The notes under the pieces are model-generated. The model worked only from the letters and a program-made list of their open reading frames with translations. It had not been told where the DNA came from and did no database searches. 64,000 nucleotides of DNA. Origin: Pandoraea iniqua. GTDB taxonomy: Bacteria; Pseudomonadota; Gammaproteobacteria; Burkholderiales; Burkholderiaceae. Shown here piece by piece: positions 35,629 through 44,297 of the stretch (position 1 is the stretch's first letter; each line of letters starts with the position of its first letter). Where the stretch lies: the NCBI RefSeq assembly GCF_902459685.1, contig NZ_CABPSF010000010.1, positions 169,570 through 233,569 of the forward strand. Reading direction: 5' to 3'. The translations under genes were made by a program, and so were the position numbers.

Positions 35629-35740
35629 CGGCCGGAAGTTTAATATGTTCAAGAAAAGGTGTAAACGTTTGAAAGGATCTATGGATTCGTATATTTCGAT
35701 GGGTAAAACCGTGATGACTTTGAACCGGCACGGTCCGGCT

Positions 35741-35764
35741 TTTTGATAGCGATAACTATCAAAA
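35741..35764. promoter_or_regulatory. Perfect 9-bp palindrome between the receptor and ung
   Basis: TTTTGATAG and CTATCAAAA are perfect arms separated by CGATAA. It lies 20 bp after the ung terminator candidate and about 205 bp upstream of the receptor. It could be a distal operator or an added transcription stop; no regulator is adjacent. Confidence 0.4.
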
Positions 35765-35782
35765 TGGCACCAAACGTTGAAA

Positions 35783-35802
35783 ATGATCGCCAAAGCGATC
35801 AT
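35783..35802 (-). terminator. Probable terminator after ung
   Basis: On the minus strand ATGATCGC, TTTG, GCGATCAT and then TTTT: an 8-bp perfect stem with a short T run, 8 bp after the ung stop. It would end the long trp-region transcript. Confidence 0.55.
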
Positions 35803-35810
35803 CGGCAGCC

Positions 35811-36701
35811 TCAATCCGGCAAACGCCAGTCGATGGGTGTCTTGCCGTGCTGTTCGAGGAAGGTATTGGCGGCGCTGAAATGGCCGCAGCCGAGGAAGCC
35901 CCGATGCGCCGAGAGCGGCGATGGGTGCGGGGCTTCGAGCAGCAGATGGCCGTGACCCGCGAGCAGGGGGGCCTTAGCCTGCGCATGGCTGCCCCATAGC
36001 AGGAACACCAGCGGCCCTTGTTGCGCGGCGAGACCGCCGAGTAACGTATCGGTGCACGCCTGCCAGCCGCCTTTCTTGAACGGCTTCGCGTGACTTGCCG
36101 CATTGCCTGCTTCGACCGTCAGCGTCGTGTTGAGCAGCAACACGCCTTGCTTGGCCCACGCATCGAGATTGCCGTGCGACGGCGGCGATATGCCCAGATC
36201 GCGCTCGATTTCTTTGTAGATGTTGCGCAGCGACGGCGGCACCCGCACCCCGCGTTGCACCGAAAACGCCATGCCGTGCGCTTGTGCGATGCCGTGATCG
36301 TCGCCGTGATACGGGTCTTGTCCGAGAATCACGACTTTGACGTCCTGCGGCGATGTCATGCGCAACGCGTGGAAAATGTCGGCCGGATAGACCGTCTTGC
36401 CTGCGGCCACTTCGGCGTCGACATACCCGCACAACGGCGCGTACGCGTCGCTGGCGACGAATGGCGCGGTCAGCGCTTTCCACGCTGACGGCAGCGCGTC
36501 GAACTGATCTTCGACACGGCCTTGCAGCGGCCCCGCGACGGCAGAAGAGGCTTCCACGGTCTCACTCGCGCCACTCACCCGCGCAGGCGAACCGGTTTCA
36601 ACCGCCGCGTTGGCGTCGGCCGTCTCGGTGGCCGGTGTGGGGTCGTCGAACAGAGAACGCTGGTGCTCGTCGTTGGCTTTCGCTCGTGCGCGTGATGTCA
36701 T
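35811..36701 (-). CDS. ung: Uracil-DNA glycosylase
   Basis: Removes uracil from DNA. The catalytic domain has the water-activating [37 protein letters not shown] and the [17 protein letters not shown] loop of family 1. Before it lies a roughly 60-residue low-complexity acidic N-terminus (Ala/Glu/Thr rich, with QRSLFDD that resembles a clamp- or PCNA-type QxxLF peptide), so the protein is longer (296 residues) than E. coli Ung (229). The start at 36701 is an ATG; a GTG at 36746 is possible. It is the last gene of the trpGDC-CYTH-ung run. Confidence 0.93.
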   Translation of the reverse strand: MTSRARAKANDEHQRSLFDDPTPATETADANAAVETGSPARVSGASETVEASSAVAGPLQGRVEDQFDALPSAWKALTAPFVASDAYAPLCGYVDAEVAAGKTVYPADIFHALRMTSPQDVKVVILGQDPYHGDDHGIAQAHGMAFSVQRGVRVPPSLRNIYKEIERDLGISPPSHGNLDAWAKQGVLLLNTTLTVEAGNAASHAKPFKKGGWQACTDTLLGGLAAQQGPLVFLLWGSHAQAKAPLLAGHGHLLLEAPHPSPLSAHRGFLGCGHFSAANTFLEQHGKTPIDWRLPD

Positions 36702-36801
36702 GCGGTAGGTCTTTGGAAATACGTGGATTCGGAAGGCGGACGACACCGGTCGGGCGATGCCCCCAACAGCGCGTCGCGACGGTTGCGCTCGCTCAGCGGC
36801 T

Positions 36802-37497
36802 TCAGCCGCCGAGCACCTTCTGACGCAGACGATAGCCGCGTTGTGCCTTGCTCACGTCGTCGCTGTGCAACTCGGGCAGCACTTGCCGCAAGTCCTGCGA
36901 CAGCGCGAAGAGAATGCGCTCGCCCTGAGCGTTGCGGTCGTCATCGGGCGCTTCGAGCAATTCAAGCTCGACCTCTAGCAGCGGTGCCGTGTGGCGCTGG
37001 CCATTGGCTTCGACGGCAACTTCGCCACGATCGAAGGCAATCTCCACCGCTGTCCCGTCACCCGCAACGTAGCGCCACAACCGCCGCACGAAGTTGGTCT
37101 CGAACTGGGCAACCACGCTCGCGCCTTCGTCGCGCAGCATCGCCGCCGTTGCCGGAACGTCGCAGGCGGCGATCAGCGCATCCAGCTCCAGCGCCTCGCC
37201 CTTGACTGGCTGTTCCCACTCGTGACGCACATGCAAGCCGTCGCGCGCTTCACCCACCGATTTCAACGTTTGCAGCCACTGCCCCGGATGACCGTCGCGC
37301 GCGACGAAACGCAGACGCAAGGCCGCCTTGGCCCGCGACAGCGCGAGCGTTGGCGTATCGAAATAGCGGTTGACGAGATGGCGTTCGCCTCGCGCCTCGG
37401 CACCGGGCAGGTGGTCGAGATGCGCGATGAGGGCGTCGGCGCGTGCGGTGGGGAGATCGCCCGGCAGGGCAAGTTTGAGTTCGCGTTCGATGGCCAT
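36802..37497 (-). CDS. CYTH-domain (triphosphate tunnel metalloenzyme) protein
   Basis: A 231-residue protein with the CYTH hallmark ERELKLALP (residues 4-12, ExExK type) and the acidic and basic tunnel residues in [25 protein letters not shown] and VEIAFDRGE. It lacks the C-terminal CHAD domain found in longer relatives such as YgiF. Members hydrolyse inorganic triphosphate or other triphosphates. It lies 14 bp after trpC and 100 bp before ung in the same direction, with no obvious link to tryptophan synthesis. Confidence 0.88.
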   Translation of the reverse strand: MAIERELKLALPGDLPTARADALIAHLDHLPGAEARGERHLVNRYFDTPTLALSRAKAALRLRFVARDGHPGQWLQTLKSVGEARDGLHVRHEWEQPVKGEALELDALIAACDVPATAAMLRDEGASVVAQFETNFVRRLWRYVAGDGTAVEIAFDRGEVAVEANGQRHTAPLLEVELELLEAPDDDRNAQGERILFALSQDLRQVLPELHSDDVSKAQRGYRLRQKVLGG

Positions 37498-37511
37498 GGG
37501 CCGCTCCTGTA

Positions 37512-38324
37512 TCAGCGCGGCATGTCGAACAGCGTGGCGAGGGCATCGCCCGGCTCGGGCGCGCGCATGAAGGCTTCGCCGACGAGAAAGGCATTGACGT
37601 TGGCCGCGCGCATGCGCGTCACGTCGTCACGCGACAGGATACCCGACTCCGTCACCACCAGACGATCCTGCGGAATGTGCTTGAGCAGCCCCAGCGTGGT
37701 GTCCAGCGTGACTTCGAAGTTATGCAGATTGCGGTTGTTGATGCCGAGCAGCGGCGTGCTCAACTCAAGGCCTGCGTCGAGCTCGCGGCCGTTGTGCACT
37801 TCTACCAGCACCGCCATGCCCAACTCATGTGCCTGCGCTTCAAGATCACGCATATGCGCCAGTTCCAGTGCAGCGGCGATCAGCAGAATGCAGTCCGCCC
37901 CCATCTCGCGGGCTTCGTACACCTGATACGCGTCGATCATGAAGTCCTTGCGAAGCACCGGCAGATCGCAGGCGGCACGCGCGGCCTTCAGATACTCGGT
38001 CTTGCCTTGGAAGAACTGCTCGTCCGTCAGTACCGACAGACACGCGGCGCCGCCACGCTGATACGACTCGGCGATGGCCGGCGGCACGAAATTCTCGCGA
38101 ATCACGCCCTTCGACGGACTCGCTTTCTTGATTTCGGCAATCACGCCGGACAACCCGCCGTCGATTTTCGTGCGCAGCGAGCCCACGAAGTCGCGCGTGC
38201 GCAATTCGCTGTCGCCCACGGTGGCTTCGGCATCGCGGCGCAGGCTGATCAGGTCGCGGGCGCGCTTGGCGGCGGCAACTTCTTCGGCCTTCACGGCCAG
38301 AATCTTGTCGAGAACGGTAGACAT
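37512..38324 (-). CDS. trpC: Indole-3-glycerol phosphate synthase
   Basis: Closes the indole ring from CdRP in tryptophan synthesis. The 270 residues form a TIM barrel with the N-terminal helix [16 protein letters not shown], catalytic [11 protein letters not shown] (about 65-75), [16 protein letters not shown] and [12 protein letters not shown]. It is monofunctional, without the TrpF fusion of E. coli. The ATG at 38324 gives the family N-terminus; a frame open upstream adds 16 unlike residues. It lies 71 bp after trpD. Confidence 0.96.
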   Translation of the reverse strand: MSTVLDKILAVKAEEVAAAKRARDLISLRRDAEATVGDSELRTRDFVGSLRTKIDGGLSGVIAEIKKASPSKGVIRENFVPPAIAESYQRGGAACLSVLTDEQFFQGKTEYLKAARAACDLPVLRKDFMIDAYQVYEAREMGADCILLIAAALELAHMRDLEAQAHELGMAVLVEVHNGRELDAGLELSTPLLGINNRNLHNFEVTLDTTLGLLKHIPQDRLVVTESGILSRDDVTRMRAANVNAFLVGEAFMRAPEPGDALATLFDMPR

Positions 38325-38395
38325 AGCGATCGGTATTTCGGGCTTCAATAATGGGGCTGACGTCGAAGGCACACGTTCGACGTCAGACCGTCAGA

Positions 38396-39424
38396 TTACG
38401 ATTTGAATCGTTGCGTGAACGTCACGAATTCGTCGAGTTTGGCGCGCGCGGCACCGCTCGTGATGGACTCGCGTGCCATGCGGATGCCGTCGCCGATGGA
38501 CGCGGCGCGATTCGCGGCATATAGCGCCGTACCCGCGTTGAGCGCCACGATCTCGCGTGCGGTGCCTGCCTTATCGTCGAGTGCTTCGAGCAGCATCGCC
38601 TTCGATTCTTCGGCGCTGCCCACTTTCAGGCTGCGGTTGCTCACCATCTGCAAACCGAAGTCTTCCGGGTGAATTTCGTACTCGGTGACCTTGCCGTCCT
38701 TGAGCTCGCCCACCACCGTGGATGCGCCCAGCGACACTTCGTCCATGCCGTCCTTGCCGTAGACGACGAGCACGTGCTCCGCGCCCAGACGCTGCATCAC
38801 GCGCACCTGAATACCGACCAGATCGGGGTGGAACACGCCCATCAGCTGGTTCGGCGCACCGGCTGGGTTGGTCAGCGGGCCGAGGATGTTGAAGATCGTG
38901 CGCACGCCCATTTCCTTGCGGATGGCGGCCACGTTCTTCATCGCCGGGTGGTGGTTCGGCGCGAACATGAAGCCGATGCCGACCTCACGCAGGCACTCGG
39001 CCACTTGCTCGGGTGAGAGCATGATGTTCACGCCCAGCGCTTCGAGCACGTCGGCGCTGCCCGACTTCGAACTCACACCGCGATTGCCGTGCTTCGCGAC
39101 CTTGGCGCCGGCACCCGCAGCGACAAACATGGACGCCGTGGAGATATTGAACGTGTGCGACACGTCACCGCCGGTGCCCACGATATCGACGAAATGCTCG
39201 TCGGCCGGGGCGTCGACGTGATTGGCAAACTCACGCATCACTTGCGCGGCCGCGGCGATCTCGCCGATGGTTTCCTTCTTCACGCGCAGGCCGGTGATGA
39301 TGGCGGCCGACATGACCGGCGAGATCTCGCCTTTCATGATGAGACGCATCAGATGGAGCATCTCGTCGTGAAAGATTTCGCGGTGTTCGATCGTGCGTTG
39401 CAGGGCTTCTTGCGGGGTAATCAT
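38396..39424 (-). CDS. trpD: Anthranilate phosphoribosyltransferase
   Basis: Joins PRPP and anthranilate. The 342 residues show [22 protein letters not shown], the PRPP site [18 protein letters not shown] (about 80-97) and [21 protein letters not shown] (about 109-129), and the family's expected length. The ATG at 39424 was chosen over a longer open frame because it matches the family start. It lies 139 bp after trpG. Confidence 0.96.
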   Translation of the reverse strand: MITPQEALQRTIEHREIFHDEMLHLMRLIMKGEISPVMSAAIITGLRVKKETIGEIAAAAQVMREFANHVDAPADEHFVDIVGTGGDVSHTFNISTASMFVAAGAGAKVAKHGNRGVSSKSGSADVLEALGVNIMLSPEQVAECLREVGIGFMFAPNHHPAMKNVAAIRKEMGVRTIFNILGPLTNPAGAPNQLMGVFHPDLVGIQVRVMQRLGAEHVLVVYGKDGMDEVSLGASTVVGELKDGKVTEYEIHPEDFGLQMVSNRSLKVGSAEESKAMLLEALDDKAGTAREIVALNAGTALYAANRAASIGDGIRMARESITSGAARAKLDEFVTFTQRFKS

Positions 39425-39563
39425 GGAAGACTTCTCTCCTCTGCCGGGTCGGCCGCGCGGTTGTCGCGGCGATCCGCTGTCTTGTCCGTCAGGTGCCGGC
39501 ATCGATGCCGGACAACCTGCTCATGTCATTCGAAATCGCTCGGGGTGCAGCGCTGCGCCGAAT

Positions 39564-40151
39564 TCAGGCGGCCTGCGCCACACGCGGCGCGGCTTGCAGA
39601 AAGTTGCGCAGCACGGCGTGGCCATGTTCCGAGAGGATCGACTCCGGGTGGAACTGCACGCCTTCGACGTCGAGCGTCTTGTGGCGCACGCCCATGATTT
39701 CACCGTCGTCGGTCCATGCGGTCACTTCGAGGCAATCGGGCAGCGAGTCGCGCTCGATGGCCAGCGAGTGATAGCGGGTGACGGTAAAACGCTTGGGCAG
39801 ATTGGCAAACACGCCTTGTTGCGTGGTTTCGATCTCGCTTACCTTGCCGTGCATGATCTGCTGGGCGCGGATCACCTTGCCGCCGAACGCTTCGCCGATG
39901 GCCTGATGGCCGAGGCAGACGCCGAGAATTGGAATTTCGCCCGCAAAGCGCTTGAGCACGTCGAGCGTGATGCCTGCGTTGGCCGGGCAGCTAGGGCCGG
40001 GCGACAGACAAATGCGGTCGGGGGAGAGCTCGGCGATGGCGTCGAGCGTGATCTCGTCGTTACGGAAGACGCGCACGTCTTCGCCTAACTCACCGAAGTA
40101 CTGGACGATGTTGTAGGTAAACGAGTCGTAGTTGTCGATCATCAGCAGCAT
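39564..40151 (-). CDS. trpG: Anthranilate synthase glutamine amidotransferase subunit
   Basis: Supplies ammonia from glutamine to TrpE. The 195 residues carry [14 protein letters not shown], the oxyanion stretch [11 protein letters not shown] (about 50-60), the nucleophile Cys79 in [16 protein letters not shown] and the His-Glu pair in VQFHPESIL. In many Burkholderiales trpG directly follows trpE; here about 9.9 kb of other genes lie between them. A 22-residue Trp-rich leader ORF and a -10 box lie 130-220 bp upstream, giving trpGDC a likely promoter and attenuator of its own. Confidence 0.96.
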   Translation of the reverse strand: MLLMIDNYDSFTYNIVQYFGELGEDVRVFRNDEITLDAIAELSPDRICLSPGPSCPANAGITLDVLKRFAGEIPILGVCLGHQAIGEAFGGKVIRAQQIMHGKVSEIETTQQGVFANLPKRFTVTRYHSLAIERDSLPDCLEVTAWTDDGEIMGVRHKTLDVEGVQFHPESILSEHGHAVLRNFLQAAPRVAQAA

Positions 40152-40273
40152 GATGGTCCCTGTTCGTCTGGTGACAGTGGAATGTCGAACGCATGAGATT
40201 TGCGAATTCCCCCTGAGCGTGCCCCCACATTGACTTCGCGGTCCGCGGGGGAGGGCGCTATGGGGATGAGATA

Positions 40274-40291
40274 GACGTGGCGGGTTACCGC
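40274..40291 (-). promoter_or_regulatory. Hairpin spanning the Trp codons of the trpG leader
   Basis: GTGGCGG and CCGCCAC, perfect 7-bp arms with a 4-nt loop that contains the TAA stop. It is the natural 1:2 type pairing of an attenuator, in which stalling at the Trp codons would block arm 1. Confidence 0.55.
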
Positions 40292-40353
40292 CACCAGCGC
40301 AGGGCGACGGTCAGGGACGACCAGAGGAGGGAGGAAGACTGAATCGACTTCAT
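40285..40353 (-). CDS. Trp-rich leader peptide upstream of trpG (second trp leader)
   Basis: The minus strand holds ATG (40353) followed by 22 codons and TAA (40285). The peptide has Trp at residues 11, 20 and 21 and ends ALRWWR, very like classic trp leader peptides with a terminal WW pair. The Trp codons lie in a stem: GTGGCGG, TAAC, CCGCCAC (40291-40274), so a ribosome stalled on them would open this hairpin. This is what is seen; that it attenuates trpGDC is inference. No clear U-run terminator was found before trpG, and no ribosome binding site: the -10 box lies only 10 nt upstream, so the message could be leaderless. Confidence 0.7.
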   Translation of the reverse strand: MKSIQSSSLLWSSLTVALRWWR

Positions 40354-40363
40354 AGTGACGGCG

Positions 40364-40369
40364 ATTGTA
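40364..40369 (-). promoter_or_regulatory. Candidate -10 box for the trpG leader transcript
   Basis: TACAAT on the minus strand, five of six to consensus, 10 nt before the leader ATG. No strong -35 lies 16-18 bp upstream; a TTGACC occurs farther away. Confidence 0.4.
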
Positions 40370-40523
40370 GCAGTAACCACCGTTGCTCGTGGGCGGGGTG
40401 TCGCAAAAAGCGGTCAAACGGCGAATTTCTCGCGTGATCGGGCCATTTCTCGCAAGAATTTGCGCCAGACAGGGCCCAACATTCGACGATTCTGCCCCCC
40501 GGTCAGGGGGCAGAATGCGAGGT

Positions 40524-42932
40524 TCACGTGGCCTTTTTTGGCTTACGGGCCGTTGTGGCTTTCGTCGCCACCGGGGCGCTTTTCTTGACCGCCGTCGTGC
40601 GCTTATGGGGCGCCGCAGCGGGTTTCGGCTTCGCTTGCGGCTTCGCCTGCTGCTTCGCTTGCAGCTTCGGTGCCTGCTTCAATGCAGCGTCTTCGAAGAC
40701 CGCCAGAACCCGTTCCAGATCGCTTTGCTCGTCGCCGTCGATCGGCACCGCGAAGCTGAGATCCTTCACCGCCTTCGCTACCAGACGGATGTGTTCGGGC
40801 GAGGCGTGCGCAAGCATGCCGGGAATGGCGTTCATGGCGGCGTCCGGAGACATCCGCAGCAAACCGGCTTGCCGGCGGATCATCTCGCGGAAACTTTCGA
40901 TGGAGATGTCCCGTTCGCTGCGCGGCAACGATCGCGCCAGATTGAACTGCCGCTCGTCGGCCTCGCCATGCAGGCGATGCACCCACAGCAGCGCGCGAAT
41001 CCCTGCCTCCAGTGCGCCGCCGTGATGCAGTTCGTGCTGACGATTGGCCAGTGCCTCTTTCACGAACGCAATATGCTCCGGCGAGGTGCCCGGATGCACG
41101 CGCACCGCGGCCCCATCGCTGCCGTGCAGCCCCGCGAGCGCCTGCACCCATGGCTGGCCGTAGATCAGCTCGAAAGCCTTCTCGTAGCCGTCGTCGCGGA
41201 TATCGCGATAGAAGTTGAGCGACTGCTCGATGGCCGTCGACATGGCGGTCTGAAGCGCGAGGAAGGGATTGTCCGGCGACACCGGCTGCCGGGTCTCGCG
41301 AATGCGCTCGGCTTTCTCGGCAACCGGCGCGGCAAACGGATTGCGGTCCGACCACATTTCGTAACTCACGCGCAGCGGATGCAGCATGCGCATCCAGTAC
41401 GCCGAGTTGGGCGTGACCATCGCCTGCACCCACGGCTGCACGAGGCTCCGGTACAGCCCGAGATTGATATCCGACAGATGCGCCACCGCCGCAAAGCGCC
41501 GGTCGCTCTCGGTATCCGGCTGCACGATGGCACGCACGTCTTCGATGCTGCGCCGCTGGATCGACATCACATAGTCGCCGTCGATCAACTCCCGATGCGG
41601 GGTATCGGCGGTCTTGTCGGCAATCTGCGCCTGATAGATGCCGGCCGGCAGCACGTCGATCAGATCGATGTTGTTGACGAACTTGCGGTGCTCCTTACGC
41701 CCCGTGCTGCTCGACACGAAAATGCCCAGATGGCCGATGCTGTCGTGCGTGGCATACACAATGGTCTGGTCGTGGCTGAACACTTCCGCGTCGTCGCGAT
41801 ACATATCGGTGATGAAGCCGAGCGCTTGCGGCGGCGGGGTGATGTTGTCGCCGTACGAGCAGAACACCACGATCGGCGAACGGATATTGCGCAGGTCGAG
41901 CCGGATGCCGTCGCTCGTGATCAGCTCGGCGCTGGTGAGCCGGTTGCCGACAAACAGGTTGTCGACGATGTACTGCATCTCCACCGCGTTGAGAAACACG
42001 TGCCCGCCCCAGTACTTCTCGAAACCGAGATAGCGCGGGGCTTCCGTGTCGACGTTGGCGTACAGATGGTATTTCTTGCGCCACAGCGTATTGGCCGGGT
42101 CGAGATTCTCGAAGTTCTGTACGAGCCACGCCCCATCGAAGCGGCCATCGCCGAGATCGCTCGTGAGCGCCGTGAGCCAGCTTCCGCCGAGCAGACCGCC
42201 GGAATAGCGCATGGGATTGCGCCCGCGCCAGCCTGCCCAGTACGAGAGCGGCGCACCGGCCACGATGATCGGACCGAACAGCTCGGGGCGCATGGCTGCC
42301 GTCATCAGCACCTGCCAGCCCGCCTGACAATTGCCGATCACGGCCGGCTTGCCCGCACCCTCGGGGTGCATCGAGATGACCTTCTCCAGAAATGCCGCTT
42401 CCGCATGCATCACGTCTTCGACCGTCTGGCCGGGCACCGGGTCGGGCAGAAAACCGACGAAATAGCAGGGATGACCGGCCCGCAAGGCCGCACCGATTTC
42501 ACTGTCGGGCTTGAAGCCACCGATGCCCGGCCCGTGCCCCGCGCGCGGATCGACCACGACGAACGGGCGCGCGTTGGGCAGCGTAGGCGCATCGTCGGGT
42601 GGCTGAATCCGCATCAGGCAGTAGTTGCACGGGCGCGGCAGATCGTGGCCATCGAGAATCACCTCCGACGGGAAGTCGAGCACGTTCGGCGCCGACTCGG
42701 CCAGATGTTCCTGATATTGATTGCCGCGCTGGCGCATCACGTCCGCGTACAGCACGCTTCGCTGCCACGCGTCGACGGCATACTCGGCAGCAGCGGCCAT
42801 CCACGGCATATTGTCGAGCCACGGATTGGCGGCGAGCCATGGGATATCAGGGGAAGTGGCAGACGCGGTGGCAGCTGATGCGCTCGCGCGGGACGTTCGG
42901 CGTTGGAGTGCGGCAGACGACTTGGCAGGCAT
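40524..42932 (-). CDS. DUF3141 protein related to PHA synthases, with basic Lys/Ala tail
   Basis: An 802-residue alpha/beta hydrolase-like protein. Residues about 85-450 resemble class III/I PHA synthases: VVVDPRAGHGPGIGGFKPDS (about 126-145), a lipase-like box VIGNCQAGWQVL with Cys202, the Asp-containing VFCSYGDNITPPPQ and a His in YATHDSIGHLGIF. This is the DUF3141 family, whose activity is not known to me. The last 50 residues are a Lys/Ala/Pro-rich tail (QAKQQAKPQAKPKPAAAP, KKSAPVATKATTARKPKK), like those of the PHA granule proteins PhaF or histone H1. No phasin or phaC adjoins it. It lies at the trpG side of the insertion that splits the trp genes. Confidence 0.85.
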   Translation of the reverse strand: MPAKSSAALQRRTSRASASAATASATSPDIPWLAANPWLDNMPWMAAAAEYAVDAWQRSVLYADVMRQRGNQYQEHLAESAPNVLDFPSEVILDGHDLPRPCNYCLMRIQPPDDAPTLPNARPFVVVDPRAGHGPGIGGFKPDSEIGAALRAGHPCYFVGFLPDPVPGQTVEDVMHAEAAFLEKVISMHPEGAGKPAVIGNCQAGWQVLMTAAMRPELFGPIIVAGAPLSYWAGWRGRNPMRYSGGLLGGSWLTALTSDLGDGRFDGAWLVQNFENLDPANTLWRKKYHLYANVDTEAPRYLGFEKYWGGHVFLNAVEMQYIVDNLFVGNRLTSAELITSDGIRLDLRNIRSPIVVFCSYGDNITPPPQALGFITDMYRDDAEVFSHDQTIVYATHDSIGHLGIFVSSSTGRKEHRKFVNNIDLIDVLPAGIYQAQIADKTADTPHRELIDGDYVMSIQRRSIEDVRAIVQPDTESDRRFAAVAHLSDINLGLYRSLVQPWVQAMVTPNSAYWMRMLHPLRVSYEMWSDRNPFAAPVAEKAERIRETRQPVSPDNPFLALQTAMSTAIEQSLNFYRDIRDDGYEKAFELIYGQPWVQALAGLHGSDGAAVRVHPGTSPEHIAFVKEALANRQHELHHGGALEAGIRALLWVHRLHGEADERQFNLARSLPRSERDISIESFREMIRRQAGLLRMSPDAAMNAIPGMLAHASPEHIRLVAKAVKDLSFAVPIDGDEQSDLERVLAVFEDAALKQAPKLQAKQQAKPQAKPKPAAAPHKRTTAVKKSAPVATKATTARKPKKAT

Positions 42933-43037
42933 GGCAATGACCTCGCAAATCCGGCATGACAGGGCTTGGCGGATGCTGTGAACGCGCAGGTGTCACCAGA
43001 GAACCCGGCGATACCTGCGCGACCCTTGTTACCAGCA

Positions 43038-44297
43038 TCAAGCCATCGAACTGAGCGTGCGGCGAAAACGTCGCAGCGAGATGGCGAAGAACACGGCGCC
43101 AATCACGGCCAGCGCCACGAACTGCACCCACACGACGCCGATCCCGGCGCCTCGGAACAGGATCGCCTGCCCCAGCTCGACGAAGTGCGTCGTGGGTGCT
43201 GCGAGCATGATGTCCTGCACCACCTTCGGCATGCTTTCACGCGGGGTGTTCCCGCCCGAGAGCATTTGCAACGGCAGCAGTACCAGAATCAGCAACATGC
43301 CGAACTGCGGCATCGAGCGGGCCAGCGTCGCCAGAAAGATGCCCATCGACGTGGTCGCAAACAGGTGCAGCGTGGCGCCCAGCAGGAACAGTGCCACCGA
43401 CCCGCCGATCGGCACATGCAGCGCGCCGCTCACGATCAGCCAGAGCGACATGGCCGCGGCGATCAGCACCACCATGCCCATCGACCAGACTTTCGCCAGC
43501 ATGATCTCGGTCGGTGTCACCGGCATGACGAGCAAATGCTCGATGGTGCCGTGCTCCCGCTCCCGAATCAGGGCAGCCCCCGTCAGGATGATCGACAGCA
43601 TCGTGATGTTGTTGATGATCTGCATGAGCGCGCCGAACCACGCTCGCTCCAGCGTTGGGTTGAACCGCACGCGCAACGCCAGCTCCACCGGCAGCTCGGC
43701 ATTCGATCGGTATCGCTGGACGAATTCCCGCACTTCCGCCGAGACGATCTGCTGCACGTAACCGCTGCCCGAGAACGCCTGACTCATGCGCGTGGCGTCC
43801 ACGTTCAACTGCACTTCCGCATGACGGCCCGCGAGCACGTCGGCCTGAAAGTTGGGCGGGATGTTCAGGGCAAACGTGTAAGCGCCTTCGTCCATGCCCC
43901 GGTCCACGGCGTCCGCGCTGATCATGCGCGGCTGCGTGAACTGCGGCGGGTAGAACGCGGAGACGATGCGTGCGGACAGCGGCGACGCGTCTTCGTCGAC
44001 GATGGCGATCGGCGCCAGATGCAGCGTATCGGGCTGCGCGGTAGCCGACGAATACACCGAGGCCGTGAACGTGTAGATGATGAGCACGAGCATCATCGGG
44101 TCGCGCACCAGACTCCACAGCTCCTTCACGCCAAGCCGGTAGATGTTGGCCAGATGCCGCCGCCACGCGTGGGTGTTGTGCGGCTTGTCAGACCCGGCCG
44201 GGGTTTTCGCTGGCGCGACAGGAGGTGTCGGGGGCGTCGGTGGTGCCGGTGGTGCCGGCGGCGTTGGCGATTGAGGGGTCGAGGGGCTCGCCATCAT
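43038..44297 (-). CDS. ABC-2 type export permease (YhhJ-like)
   Basis: A 419-residue permease. A proline-rich N-terminus ([15 protein letters not shown], about residues 11-25) precedes the first transmembrane helix; a large periplasmic loop (about 75-220) and five more helices follow in the usual ABC-2 order, with the [24 protein letters not shown] motif (residues about 250-273, shown in shorter form: [18 protein letters not shown]). ATG at 44297 overlaps the stop of the fused ATPase gene as ATGA. It partners the permease half of that protein to form an exporter. Confidence 0.9.
   Translation of the reverse strand: MMASPSTPQSPTPPAPPAPPTPPTPPVAPAKTPAGSDKPHNTHAWRRHLANIYRLGVKELWSLVRDPMMLVLIIYTFTASVYSSATAQPDTLHLAPIAIVDEDASPLSARIVSAFYPPQFTQPRMISADAVDRGMDEGAYTFALNIPPNFQADVLAGRHAEVQLNVDATRMSQAFSGSGYVQQIVSAEVREFVQRYRSNAELPVELALRVRFNPTLERAWFGALMQIINNITMLSIILTGAALIREREHGTIEHLLVMPVTPTEIMLAKVWSMGMVVLIAAAMSLWLIVSGALHVPIGGSVALFLLGATLHLFATTSMGIFLATLARSMPQFGMLLILVLLPLQMLSGGNTPRESMPKVVQDIMLAAPTTHFVELGQAILFRGAGIGVVWVQFVALAVIGAVFFAISLRRFRRTLSSMA

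Noticed and set aside
43237..44166. 309-codon minus-strand frame inside the export permease
   Set aside because: Different frame from the permease, which has proper membrane helices and family motifs.
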